This document shows positions 51,711 to 63,600 of a stretch of DNA of 64,000 nucleotides, in pieces; within the stretch, counting starts at the first letter, position 1, and each line of letters opens with the position of its first letter. Where the stretch lies: positions 54,687 to 118,686 of the forward strand of contig JBBELK010000530.1 of assembly GCA_037783545.1 (NCBI GenBank), in the 5' to 3' direction. The translations under genes and the position numbers were made by a program. This DNA is from Henricia sp. BOLD:AAB3569. Its lineage: Eukaryota; Echinodermata; Asteroidea; Spinulosida; Echinasteridae. The notes beneath the pieces are model-generated. The model was given only the letters and a program-made list of their open reading frames with translations, was not told the DNA's origin and did not search any database.

Positions 51711-51987
51711 GTCGGGTTGGCGTACGGGTTCTTTCCTCGCCTTTCACCTCTGGGGTCCCGGGTTCGAATCCGGGGCGTGTATGTGGATTGGGTTTGCAGT
51801 CCCTACTTGACCGCGTGGGTTTTCCCCTGGGGCATTTCTCTGGGGGTTTTCCTCCCACTTCTAAAACTGTAACTCCTTCTTCGTCATCTCAAGTTGATAA
51901 TATAGTATAGTTAGCTAAAACCGTATAGTTGATGGCATAAAGGGCTTTAGTTGCCGAAGATGCCATAAAATATACAACAACAACAAC
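51711..51987 (+). mobile_element. SINE copy 7, 5'-deleted composite form
   Basis: It lies exactly 2596 bp after copy 6 (516 plus seven monomers plus one base), with identical junctions and upstream markers. Its downstream flank, CTCTATATTGCG then CACTTGACATAA, is also the start of the 880-bp duplication that follows. Confidence 0.88.
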
Positions 51988-52010
51988 AACTCTCTATATT
52001 GCGCACTTGA

Positions 52011-53770
52011 CATAAAAAATTGACAGACTTTCGCCGGGAAATGGCAGAGAAATTTCAAAGTTTAGAAAAAACTGGGTTGAGGCTTCCTGACTGCTCTCAC
52101 GCAAACCGTGGCTGTCTGTACACACCTCTTTGGGGTACTCCTGAGTTGTGCGCATGCTCAGTCATTCGGACTGTCGTTAACGCACCGCAGTTTGGCTCGG
52201 CAATTTGGTCAAAGTGTGGTCCAAACGTCGGCAAATTTGGAGGTCGAAAAATGTTCCGACGAACTTCAAATTTTGCATGCCCTAAACTCTCTATATTGCG
52301 CACTTGTCATAAAAAATTGACAGACTTTCGCCGGGAAATGGCAGAGAAATTTCAAAGTTTAGCAAAAACTGGGTTGAGGCTTCCTGACTGCTCTCACGCA
52401 AACCGTGGCTGTCTGTACACACCTCTTTGGGGTACTCCTGAGTTGTGCGCATGCTCAGTCATTCGGACTGTCGTTAACGCACCGCAGTTTGGCTCGGCAA
52501 TTTGGTCCAAACGTCGGCAAATTTGGAGGTCGAAAAATGTTCCGACGAACTTCAAATTTTGCATGCCCTAAACTCTCTATATTGCGCACTTGTCATACAA
52601 AATTGACAGACTTTCGCCGGGAAATGGCAGAGAAATTTCAAAGTTTAGAAAAAACTGGGTTGAGGCTTCCTGACTGCTCTCACGCAAACCGTGGCTGTCT
52701 CTACACACCTCTTTGGGGTACTCCTGAGTTGTGCGCATGCTCAGTCATTCGGACTGTCGTTAACGCACCGCAGTTTGGCTCGGCAATTTGGTCAAAGTGT
52801 GGTCCAAACGTCGGCAAATTTGGAGGTCGAAAAATGTTCCGACGAACTTCAAATTTTGCATGCCCTAAACTCTCTATATTGCGCACTTGACATAAAAAAT
52901 TGACAGACTTTCGCCGGGAAATGGCAGAGAAATTTCAAAGTTTAGAAAAAACTGGGTTGAGGCTTCCTGACTGCTCTCACGCAAACCGTGGCTGTCTGTA
53001 CACACCTCTTTGGGGTACTCCTGAGTTGTGCGCATGCTCAGTCATTCGGACTGTCGTTAACGCACCGCAGTTTGGCTCGGCAATTTGGTCAAAGTGTGGT
53101 CCAAACGTCGGCAAATTTGGAGGTCGAAAAATGTTCCGACGAACTTCAAATTTTGCATGCCCTAAACTCTCTATATTGCGCACTTGTCATAAAAAATTGA
53201 CAGACTTTCGCCGGGAAATGGCAGAGAAATTTCAAAGTTTAGCAAAAACTGGGTTGAGGCTTCCTGACTGCTCTCACGCAAACCGTGGCTGTCTGTACAC
53301 ACCTCTTTGGGGTACTCCTGAGTTGTGCGCATGCTCAGTCATTCGGACTGTCGTTAACGCACCGCAGTTTGGCTCGGCAATTTGGTCCAAACGTCGGCAA
53401 ATTTGGAGGTCGAAAAATGTTCCGACGAACTTCAAATTTTGCATGCCCTAAACTCTCTATATTGCGCACTTGTCATACAAAATTGACAGACTTTCGCCGG
53501 GAAATGGCAGAGAAATTTCAAAGTTTAGAAAAAACTGGGTTGAGGCTTCCTGACTGCTCTCACGCAAACCGTGGCTGTCTCTACACACCTCTTTGGGGTA
53601 CTCCTGAGTTGTGCGCATGCTCAGTCATTCGGACTGTCGTTAACGCACCGCAGTTTGGCTCGGCAATTTGGTCAAAGTGTGGTCCAAACGTCGGCAAATT
53701 TGGAGGTCGAAAAATGTTCCGACGAACTTCAAATTTTGCATGCCCTAAACTCTCTATATTGCGCACTTGT
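52011..53770 (+). repeat. 880-bp tandem duplication after SINE copy 7, with 11-bp-deleted monomers
   Basis: Three-monomer blocks at about 52011-52890 and 52891-53770 share TTTAGCAAAAACTGG, an 11-bp deletion (TTTGGTCCAAACG instead of TTTGGTCAAAGTGTGGTCC), ATACAAAATTG and GTCTCTACACAC. The period is 880 bp (three monomers minus 11). The first block ends with CACTTGACATAA at 52885-52896, a sequence otherwise seen only after a SINE, although no SINE is there. The deletion lies between two GGTC repeats, as expected for slippage, and recurs once more at 54782. Confidence 0.88.
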
Positions 53771-53986
53771 CATAACAAATTGACAGACTTTCGCCGGGAA
53801 ATGGCAGAGAAATTTCAAAGTTTGGAAAAAAATGGGTTGAGGCTTCCTGACTGCTCTCACGCAAACCGTGGCTGTCTGTACACACCTCTTTGGGGTACTC
53901 CTGAGTTGTGCGCATGCTCAGTCATTCGGACTGTCGTTAACGCACCGCAGTTTGGCTCGGCAATTTGGTCAAAGTGTGGTCCAAAC

Positions 53987-54263
53987 GTCGGGTTGGCGTA
54001 CGGGTTCTTTCCTCGCCTTTCACCTCTGGGGTCCCGGGTTCGAATCCGGGGCGTGTATGTGGATTGGGTTTGCAGTCCCTACTTGACCGCGTGGGTTTTC
54101 CCCTGGGGCATTTCTCTGGGGGTTTTCCTCCCACTTCTAAAACTGTAACTCCTTCTTCGTCATCTCAAGTTGATAATATAGTATAGTTAGCTAAAACCGT
54201 ATAGTTGATGGCATAAAGGGCTTTAGTTGCCGAAGATGCCATAAAATATACAACAACAACAAC
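53987..54263 (+). mobile_element. SINE copy 8, 5'-deleted composite form (last in window)
   Basis: It lies 2276 bp after copy 7, equal to 516 plus six monomers minus two 11-bp deletions. The junctions, ACCGCG form and CACTTGACATAA flank match copies 5 to 7. No SINE follows in the remaining 9.7 kb. Confidence 0.88.
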
Positions 54264-57200
54264 AACTCTCTATATTGCGCACTTGACATAAAAAATTGAC
54301 AGACTTTCGCCGGGAAATGGCAGAGAAATTTCAAAGTTTAGAAAAAACTGGGTTGAGGCTTCCTGACTTCTCTCACGCAAACCGTGGCTGTCTGTACACA
54401 CCTCTTTGGGGTACTCCTGAGTTGTGCGCATGCTCAGTCATTCGGACTGTCGTTAACGCACCGCAGTTTGGCTCGGCAATTTGGTCAAAGTGTGGTCCAA
54501 ACGTCGGCAAATTTGGAGGTCGAAAAATGTTCCGACGAACTTCAAATTTTGCATGCTCTAAACTCTCTATATTGCGCACTTGTCATAAAAAATTGACAGA
54601 CTTTCGCCGGGAAATGGCAGAGAAATTTCAAAGTTTAGAAAAAACTGGGTTGAGGCTTCCTGACTGCTCTCACGCAAACCGTGGCTGTCTGTACACACCT
54701 CTTTGGGGTACTCCTGAGTTGTGCGCATGCTCAGTCATTCGGACTGTCGTTAACGCACCGCAGTTTGGCTCGGCAATTTGGTCCAAACGTCGGCAAATTT
54801 GGAGGTCGAAAAATGTTCCGACGAACTTCAAATTTTGCATGCCCTAAACTCTCTATATTGCGCACTTGTCATAAAAAATTGACAGACTTTCGCCGGGAAA
54901 TGGCAGAAAAATTTCAAAGTTTAGAAAAAACTGGGTTGAGGCTTCCTGACTGCTCTCACGCAAACCGTGGCTGTCTGTACACACCTCTTTGGGGTACTCC
55001 TGAGTTGTGCGCATGCTCAGTCATTCGGACTGTCGTTAACGCACCGCAGTTTGGCTCGGCAATTTGGTCAAAATGTGGTCTAAACGTCGGCAAATTTGGA
55101 GGTCGAAAAATGTTCCGACGAACTTCAATTTTTGCATGCCCTAAACTCTCTATATTGCGCACTTGTCATAAAAAATTGACAGACTTTCGCCGGGAAATGG
55201 CAGAGAAATTTCAAAGTTTAGAAAAAACTGGGTTGAGGCTTCCTGACTGCTCTCACGCAAACCGTGGCTGTCTGTACACACCTCTTTGGGGTACTCCTGA
55301 GTTGTGCGCATGCTCAGTCATTCGGACTGTCGTTAACGCACCGCAGTTTGGCTCGGCAATTTGGTCAAAGTGTGGTCCAAACGTCGGCAAATTTGGATGT
55401 TGAAAAATGTTCCGACGAACTTCAAATTTTGCATGCCCTAAACTCTCTATATTGCGCACTTGTCATAAAAAATTGACAGACTTTCGCCGGGAAATGGCAG
55501 AGAAATTTCAAAGTTTAGAAAAAAACTGGGTTGAGGCTTCCTGACTGCTCTCACGCAAACCGTGGCTGTCTGTACACACCTCTTTGGGGTACTCCTGAGT
55601 TGTGCGCATGCTCAGTCATTCGGACTGTCGTTAACGCACCGCAGTTTGGCTCGGCAATTTGGTCAAAGTGTGGTCCAAACGTCGGCAAATTTGGAGGTCG
55701 AAAAATGTTCCGACGAACTTCAAATTTTGCATGCCCTAAACTCTCTATATTGCGCACTTGTCATAAAAAAATTGACAGACTTTCGCCGGGAAATGGCAGA
55801 GAAATTTCAAAGTTTAGAAAAAAACTGGGTTGAGGCTACCTGACTGCTCTCACGCAAACCGTGGCTGTCTGTACACACCTCTTTGGGGTACTCCTGAGTT
55901 GTGCGCATGCTCAGTCATTCGGACTGTCGTTAACGCACCGCAGTTTGGCTCGGCAATTTGGTCAAAGTGTGGTCCAAACGTCGGCAAATTTGGAGGTCGA
56001 AAAATGTTCCGACGAACTTCAAATTTTGCATGCCCTAAACTCTCTATATTGCGCACTTGTCATAAAAAATTGACAGACTTTCGCCGGGAAATGGCAGAGA
56101 AATTTCAAAGTTTAGAAAAAACTGGGTTGAGGCTTCCTGACTGCTCTCACGCAAACCGTGGCTGTCTGTACACACCTCTTTGGGGTACTCCTGAGTTGTG
56201 CGCATGCTCAGTCATTCGGACTGTCGTTAACGCACCGCAGTTTGGCTCGGCAATTTGGTCAAAGTGTGGTCCAAACGTCGGCAAATTTGGAGGTCGAAAA
56301 ATGTTCCGACGAACTTCAAATTTTGCATGCCCTAAACTCTCTATATTGCGCACTTGTCATAAAAAATTTACAGACTTTCGCCGGGAAATGGCAGAGAAAT
56401 TTCAAAGTTTAGAAAAAACTGGGTTGAGGCTTCCTGACTGCTCTCACGCAAACCGTGGCTGTCTGTACACACCTCTTTGGGGGTACTCCTGAGTTGTGCG
56501 CATGCTCAGTCATTCGGACTGTCGTTAACGCACCGCAGTTTGGCTCGGCAATTTGGTCAAAGTGTGGTCCAAAGGTCGGCAAATTTGGAGGTCGAAAAAT
56601 GTTCCGACGAACTTCAAATTTTGCATGCCCTAAACTCTCTATATTGCGCACTTGTCATAAAAAATTGACAGACTTTCGCCGGGAAATGGCAGAGAAATTT
56701 CAAAGTTTAGAAAAAACTGGGTTGAGGCTTCCTGACTGCTCTCACGCAAACCGTGGCTGTCTGTACACACCTCTTTGGGGTACTCCTGAGTTGTGCGCAT
56801 GCTCAGTCATTCGGACTGTCGTTAACGCACCGCAGTTTGGCTCGGCAATTTGGTCAAAGTGTGGTCCAAACGTCGGCAAATTTGGAGGTCGAAAAATGTT
56901 CCGACGAACTTCAAATTTTGCATGCCCTAAACTCTCTATATTGCGCACTTGTCATAACAAATTGACAGACTTTCGCCGGGAAATGGCAGAGAAATTTCAA
57001 AGTTTAGAAAAAACTGGGTTGAGGCTTCCTGACTGCTCTCACGCAAACCGTGGCTGTCTGTACACACCTCTTTGGGGGTACTCCTGAGTTGTGCGCATGC
57101 TCAGTCATTCGGACTGTCGTTAACGCACCGCAGTTTGGCTCGGCAATTTGGTCAAAGTGTGGTCCAAACGTCGGCAAATTTGGATGTCGAAAAATGTTCC

Positions 57201-58536
57201 GACGAACTTCAAATTTTGCATGCCCTAAACTCTCTATATTGCGCACTTGTCATAAAAAATTGACAGACTTTCGCCGGGAAATGGCAGAGAAATTTCAAAG
57301 TTTAGAAAAAACTGGGTTGAGGCTTCCTGACTGCTCTCACGCAAACCGTGGCTGTCTGTACACACCTCTTTGGGGTACTCCTGAGTTGTGCGCATGCTCA
57401 GTCATTCGGACTGTCGTTAACGCACCGCAGTTTGGCTCGGCAATTTGGTCAAAGTGTGGTCCAAACGTCGGCAAATTTGGAGGTCGAAAAATGTTCCGAC
57501 GAACTTCAAATTTTGCATGCCCTAAACTCTCTATATTGCGCACTTGTCATAAACAAATTGACAGACTTTCGCCGGGAAATGGCAGAGAAATTTCAAAGTT
57601 TAGAAAAAACTGGGTTGAGGCTTCCTGACTGCTCTCACGCAAACCGTGGCTGTCTGTACACACCTCTTTGGGGTACTCCTGAGTTGTGCGCATGCTCAGT
57701 CATTCGGACTGTCGTTAACGCACCGCAGTTTGGCTCGGCAATTTGGTCAAAGTGTGGTCCAAACGTCGGCAAATTTGGAGGTCGAAAAATGTTCCGACGA
57801 ACTTCAAATTTTGCATGCCCTAAACTCTCTATATTGCGCACTTGTCATAAAAAATTGACAGACTTTCGCCGGGAAATGGCAGAGAAATTTCAAAGTTTAG
57901 AAAAAACTGGGTTGAGGCTTCCTGACTGCTCTCACGCAAACCGTGGCTGTCTGTACACACCTCTTTGGGGTACTCCTGAGTTGTGCGCATGCTCAGTCAT
58001 TCGGACTGTCGTTAACGCACCGCAGTTTGGCTCGGCAACTTGGTCAAAGTGTGGTCCAAACGTCGGCAAATTTGGAGGTCGAAAAATGTTCCGACGAACT
58101 TCAAATTTTGCATGCCCTAAACTCTCTATATTGCGCACTTGTCATAAAAAATTGACAGACTTTCGCCGGGAAATGGCAGAGAAATTTCAAAGTTTAGAAA
58201 AAACTGGGTTGAGGCTTCCTGACTGCTCTCACGCAAACCGTGGCTGTCTGTACACACCTCTTTGGGGTACTCCTGAGTTGTGCGCATGCTCAGTCATTCG
58301 GACTGTCGTTAACGCACTGCAGTTTGGCTCGGCAATTTGGTCAAAGTGTGGTCCAAACGTCGGCAAATTTGGAGGTCGAAAAATGTTCCGACGAACTTCA
58401 AATTTTGCATGCCCTAAACTCTCTATATTGCGCACTTGTCATAACAAATTGACAGACTTTCGCCGGGAAATGGCAGAGAAATTTCAAAGTTTAGAAAAAA
58501 CTGGGTTGAGGCTTCCTGACTGCTCTCACGCAAACC
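54264..58536 (+). repeat. Clean monomers beyond the last SINE
   Basis: About 14 units close to consensus. Markers include the 11-bp deletion at 54782, GGATGTTG near 55396 and the related GGATGTCG near 57183, AAATTTACAG near 56368, GGGGGTACTCC near 56478 and 57073, and AAAGGTCGG near 56572. No SINE or other element is present. Confidence 0.85.
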
Positions 58537-60600
58537 GTGGCTGTCTGTACACACCTCTTTGGGGTACTCCTGAGTTGTGCGCATGCTCAGTCATTCGGAC
58601 TGTCGTTAACGCACCGCAGTTTGGCTCGGCAATTTGGTCAAAGTGTGGTCCAAACGTCGGCAAATTTGGAGGTCGAAAAATGTTCCGACGAACTTCAAAT
58701 TTTGCATGCCCTAAACTCTCTATATTGCGCACTTGTCATAAGAAATTGACAGACTTTCGCCGGGAAATGGCAGAGAAATTTCAAAGTTTAGAAAAAACTG
58801 GGTTGAGGCTTCCTGACTGCTCTCACGCAAACCGTGGCTGTCTGTACACACCTCTTTGGGGTACTCCTGAGTTGTGCGCATGCTCAGTCATTCGGACTGT
58901 CGTTAACGCACCGCAGTTTGGCTCGGCAATTTGGTCAAAGTGTGGTCCAAACGTCGGCAAATTTGGAGGTCGAAAAATGTTCCGACGAACTTCAAATTTT
59001 GCATGCCCTAAACTCTCTATATTGCGCACTTGTCATAAAAAATTGACATACTTTCGCCGGGAAATGGCAGAGAAATTTCAAAGTTTAGAAAAAACTGGGT
59101 TGAGGCTTCCTGCCTGCTCTCACGCAAACCGTGGCTGTCTGTACACACCTCTTTGGGGTACTCCTGAGTTGTGCGCATGCTCAGTCATTCGGACTGTCGT
59201 TAACGCACCGCAGTTTGGCTCGGCAATTTGGTCAAAGTGTGGTCCAAACGTCGGCAAATTTGGAGGTCGAAAAATGTTCCGACGAACTTCAAATTTTGCA
59301 TGCCCTAAACTCTCTATATTGCACACTTGTCATAAAAAATTGACAGACTTTCGCCAGGAAATGGCAGAGAAATTTCAAAGTTTAGAAAAAACTGGGTTGA
59401 GGCTTCCTGACTGCTCTCATGCAAACCGTGGCTGTCTGTACACACCTCTTTGGGGTACTCCTGAATTGTGCGCATGCTCAGTCATTCGGACTGTCGTTAA
59501 CGCACCGCAGTTTGGCTCGGCAATTTGGTCAAAGTGTGGTCCAAACGTCGGCAAATTTGGAGGTCGAAAAATGTTCCGACGAACTTCAAATTTTGCATGC
59601 CCTAAACTCTCTATATTGCGCACTTGTCATAAGAAATTGACAGACTTTCGCCGGGAAATGGCAGAGAAATTTCAAAGTTTAGAAAAAACTGGGTTGAGGC
59701 TTCCTGACTGCTCTCACGCAAACCGTGGCTGTCTGTACACACCTCTTTGGGGTACTCCTGAGTTGTGCGCATGCTCAGTCATTCGGACTGTCGTTAACGC
59801 ACCGCAGTTTGGCTCGGCAATTTGGTCAAAGTGTGGTCCAAACGTCGGCAAATTTGGAGGTCGAAAAATGTTCCGACGAACTTCAAATTTTGCATGCCCT
59901 AAACTCTCTATATTGCGCACTTGTCATAAAAAATTGACATACTTTCGCCGGGAAATGGCAGAGAAATTTCAAAGTTTAGAAAAAACTGGGTTGAGGCTTC
60001 CTGACTGCTCTCACGCAAACCGTGGCTGTCTGTACACACCTCTTTGGGGTACTCCTGAGTTGTGCGCATGCTCAGTCATTCGGACTGTCGTTAACGCACC
60101 GCAGTTTGGCTCGGCAATTTGGTCAAAGTGTGGTCCAAACGTCGGCAAATTTGGAGGTCGAAAAATGTTCCGACGAACTTCAAATTTTGCATGCCCTAAA
60201 CTCTCTATATTGCGCACTTGTCATAAAAAAATTGACAGACTTTCGCCGGGAAATGGCAGAGAAATTTCAAAGTTTAGAAAAAACTGGGTTGAGGCTTCCT
60301 GACTGCTCTCACGCAAACCGTGGCTGTCTGTACACACCTCTTTGGGGTACTCCTGAGTTGTGCGCATGCTCAGTCATTCGGACTGTCGTTAACGCACCGC
60401 AGTTTGGCTCGGCAATTTGGTCAAAGTGTGGTCCAAACGTCGGCAAATTTGGAGGTCGAAAAATGTTCCGACGAACTTCAAATTTTGCATGCCCTAAACT
60501 CTCTATATTGCACACTTGTCATAAAAAATTGACAGACTTTCGCCAGGAAATGGCAGAGAAATTTCAAAGTTTAGAAAAAAACTGGGTTGAGGCTTCCTGA
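58537..60600 (+). repeat. Interleaved three- and four-monomer higher-order repeat
   Basis: Monomers ending ATAAGAAATTG, then TTGACATACTTTC, then CACACTTGTC with CGCCAGG occur at 58537, 58834 and 59131. The first two recur at 59428 and 59725. After one extra ordinary monomer (60022), the CACACTTGTC/CGCCAGG marker recurs at 60320. Offsets are therefore 891 bp before the extra monomer and 1189 bp after it. CTGAATTGTG marks 59428 and 60618, and again near 62440. Confidence 0.8.
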
Positions 60601-63600
60601 CTGCTCTCACGCAAACCGTGGCTGTCCTGTACACACCTCTTTGGGGTACTCCTGAATTGTGCGCATGCTCAGATCATTCGGACTGTCGTTAACGCACCGC
60701 AGTTTGGCTCGGCAATTTGGTCAAAGTGTGGTCCAAACGTCGGCAAATTTGGAGGTCGAAAAATGTTCCGACGAACTTCAAATTTTGCATGCCCTAAACT
60801 CTCTATATTGCGCACTTGTCATAACAAATTGACAGACTTTCGCCGGAAAATGGCAGAGAAATTTCAAAGTTTAGAATAAACTGGGTTGAGGCTTCCTGAC
60901 TGCTCTCACGCAAACCGTGGCTGTCTGTACACACCTCTTTGGGGTACTCCTGAGTTGTGCGCATGCTCAGTCATTCGGGCTGTCGTTAACGCACCGCAGT
61001 TTGGCTCGGCAATTTGGTCAAAGTGTGGTCCAAACGTCGGCAAATTTGGAGGTCGAAAAAATGTTCCGACGAACTTCAAATTTTGCATGCCCTAAACTCT
61101 CTATATTGCGCACTTGTCATAAAAAATTGACAGACTTTCGCCGGGAAATGGCAGAGAAATTTCAAAGTTTAGAAAAAACTGGGTTGAGGCTTCCTGACTG
61201 CTCTCACGCAAACCGTGGCTGTCTGTACACACCTCTTTGGGGTACTCCTGAGTTGTGCGCATTGCTCAGTCATTCGGACTGTCGTTAACGCACCGCAGTT
61301 TGGCTCGGCAATTTGGTCAAAGTGTGGTCCAAACGTCGGCAAATTTGGAGGGTCGAAAAATGTTCCGACGACTTCAAATTTTGCATGCCCTAAACTCTCT
61401 ATATTGCGCACTTGTCATAAAAAATTGACAGACTTTCGCCGGAAAATTTGCAGAGAAATTTCAATGTTTAGAATAAACTGGGTTGAGGCTTCCTGACTGC
61501 TCTCACGCAAACCGTGGCTGTCTGTACACACCTCTTTGGGGTACTCCTGAGTTGTGCGCATGCTCAGTCATTCGGACTGTCGTTAACGCACCGCAGTTTG
61601 GCTCGGCAATTTGGTCAAAGTGTGGTCCAAACGTCGGCAAATTTGGAGGTCGAAAAATGTTCCGACGAACTTCAAATTTTGCATGCCCTAAACTCTCTAT
61701 ATTGCGCACCTTGTCATAAAAAATTGACAGACTTTCGCCGGAAAATGCAGAGAAATTTCAATGTTTAGAATAAACTGGGTTGAGGCTTCCTGACTGCTCT
61801 CACGCAAAACCGTGGCTGTCTGTACACACCTCTTTGGGTACTCCTGAGTTGTGCGCATGCTCAGTCATTCGGACTGTCGTTAACCGCACCGCAGTTTGGC
61901 TCGGCAATTTGGTCAAAGTGTGGTCCAAACGTCGGCAAATTTGGAGGTCGAAAAATGTTCCGACGAACTTCAAATTTTGCATGCCCTAAACTCTCTATAT
62001 TGCGCACTTGTCATACAAAATTGACAGACTTTCGCCGGAAAATGGCAGAGAAATTTCAAAGTTTAGAATAAACTGGGTTGAGGCTTCCTGACTGCTCTCA
62101 CGCAAACCGTGGCTGTCTGTACACACCTCTTTGGGGTACTCCTGAGTTGTGCGCATGCTCAGTCATTCGGACTGTCGTTAACGCACCGCAGTTTGGCTCG
62201 GCAATTTGGTCAAAGTGTGGTCCAAAACGTCCGTAAATTTGGAGGTCGAAAAATGTTCCGACGAACTTCAAATTTTGCATGCCCTAAACTCTCTATATTG
62301 CGCACTTGTCATAAAAAATTGACAGACTTTCGCCGGGAAATGGCAGAGAAATTTCAAAGTTTAGAAAAAACTGGGTTGAGGCTTCCTGACTGCTCACGCA
62401 AACCGTGGCTGTCTGTACACACCTCTTTGGGGTACTCCTGAATTGTGCGCATGCTCAGTCATTCGGACTGTCGTTAACGCACCGCAGTTTGGCTCGGCAA
62501 TTTGGTCAAAGTGTGGGTCCCAAACGTCGGCAAATTTGGAGGGTCGAAAAATGTTCCGACGAACTTCAAATTTTGCATGCCCTAAACTCTCTATATTGCG
62601 CACTTGTCATAAGAAATTGACAGACTTTCGCCGGGAAATGGCAGAGAGAATTTCAAAGTTAGAAAAAACTGGGTTGAGGCTTCCTGACTGCTCTCACGCA
62701 AACCGTGGCTGGTCTGTACACACCTCTTTGGGGTACTCCTGAGTTGTGCGCATGCTCAGTCATTCGGACTGTCGTTAACGCACCGCAGTTTGGCTCGGCA
62801 ATTTGGTCAAAGTGTGGTCCAAACGTCGGCAAATTTGGAGGTCGAAAAATGTTCCGACGAACTTCAAATTTTGCATGCCCTAAACTCTCTATATTGCGCA
62901 CTTGTCATAAAAAATTGACAGACTTTCGCCGGGAAATGGCAGAGAAATTTCAAAGTTTAGAAAAAACTGGGTTGAGGCTTCCTGACTGCTCTCACGCAAA
63001 ACCGTGGCTGTCTGTACACACCTCTTTGGGGTACTCCTGAGTTGTGCGCATGCTAAGTCATTCGGACTGTCGTTAACGCACCGCAGTTTGGCTCGGCAAT
63101 TTGTCAAAGTGTGGTCCAAACGTCGGCAAATTTGGAGGTCGAAAAATGTTCCGACGAACTTCAAATTTTGCATGCCCTATAACTCTCTATATTGCGCACT
63201 TGTCATAAAAAATTGACAGACTTTCGCCGGAAAATGGCAGAGAAATTTCAAAGTTTAGAATAACTGGGTTGAGGCTTCCTGACTGCTCTCACGCAAACCG
63301 TGGCTGTCTGTACACACCTCTTTGGGGGTACTCCTGAGTTAGTGCGCATGCTCAGTCATTCGGGCTGTCGTTAACGCACCGCAGTTTGGCTCGGCAATTT
63401 GGTCAAAGTGTGGTCCAAAACGTCGGCAAATTTGGAGGTCGAAAAATGTTCCGACGAACTTCAATTTGCATGCCCTAAACTCTCTATATTGCGCACTTGT
63501 CATAAAAATTGACAGACTTTCGCCGGGAAATGGCAGAGAAATTTCAAAGTTTAGAAAAAACTGGGTTGAGGCTTCCTGACTGCTCTCACGCAAACCGTGG

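Larger units (their letters stand above)
46917..51987 (+). repeat. SINE-bearing higher-order repeat (2596-bp period)
   Basis: Monomer markers recur in the same order before SINE copies 6 and 7: AAATATGGAGG; GAACTTAAAATTTT; TACTACTGAG with CGATAACGC; GAGAAATGTCAAAG; CAATTTTGTC with ATAACAAATTG; then the SINE composite. In the second copy the AAATATGGAGG and GAACTTAAAATTTT markers sit in one monomer (50403) instead of two (47511, 47808). Offsets of 48105, 48402, 48699 and 48996 to their partners are all 2596 bp. The run 43431-45608 before copy 5 is a related version lacking the TACTACTGAG monomer. These are unequal-crossover products of one SINE-tagged ancestor. Confidence 0.85.

Noticed and set aside
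39282..54263. Eight independent SINE insertions into a hotspot
   Set aside because: Identical 3' junctions, a shared 79-bp deletion in six copies and shared flanking variants fit one insertion followed by amplification much better.
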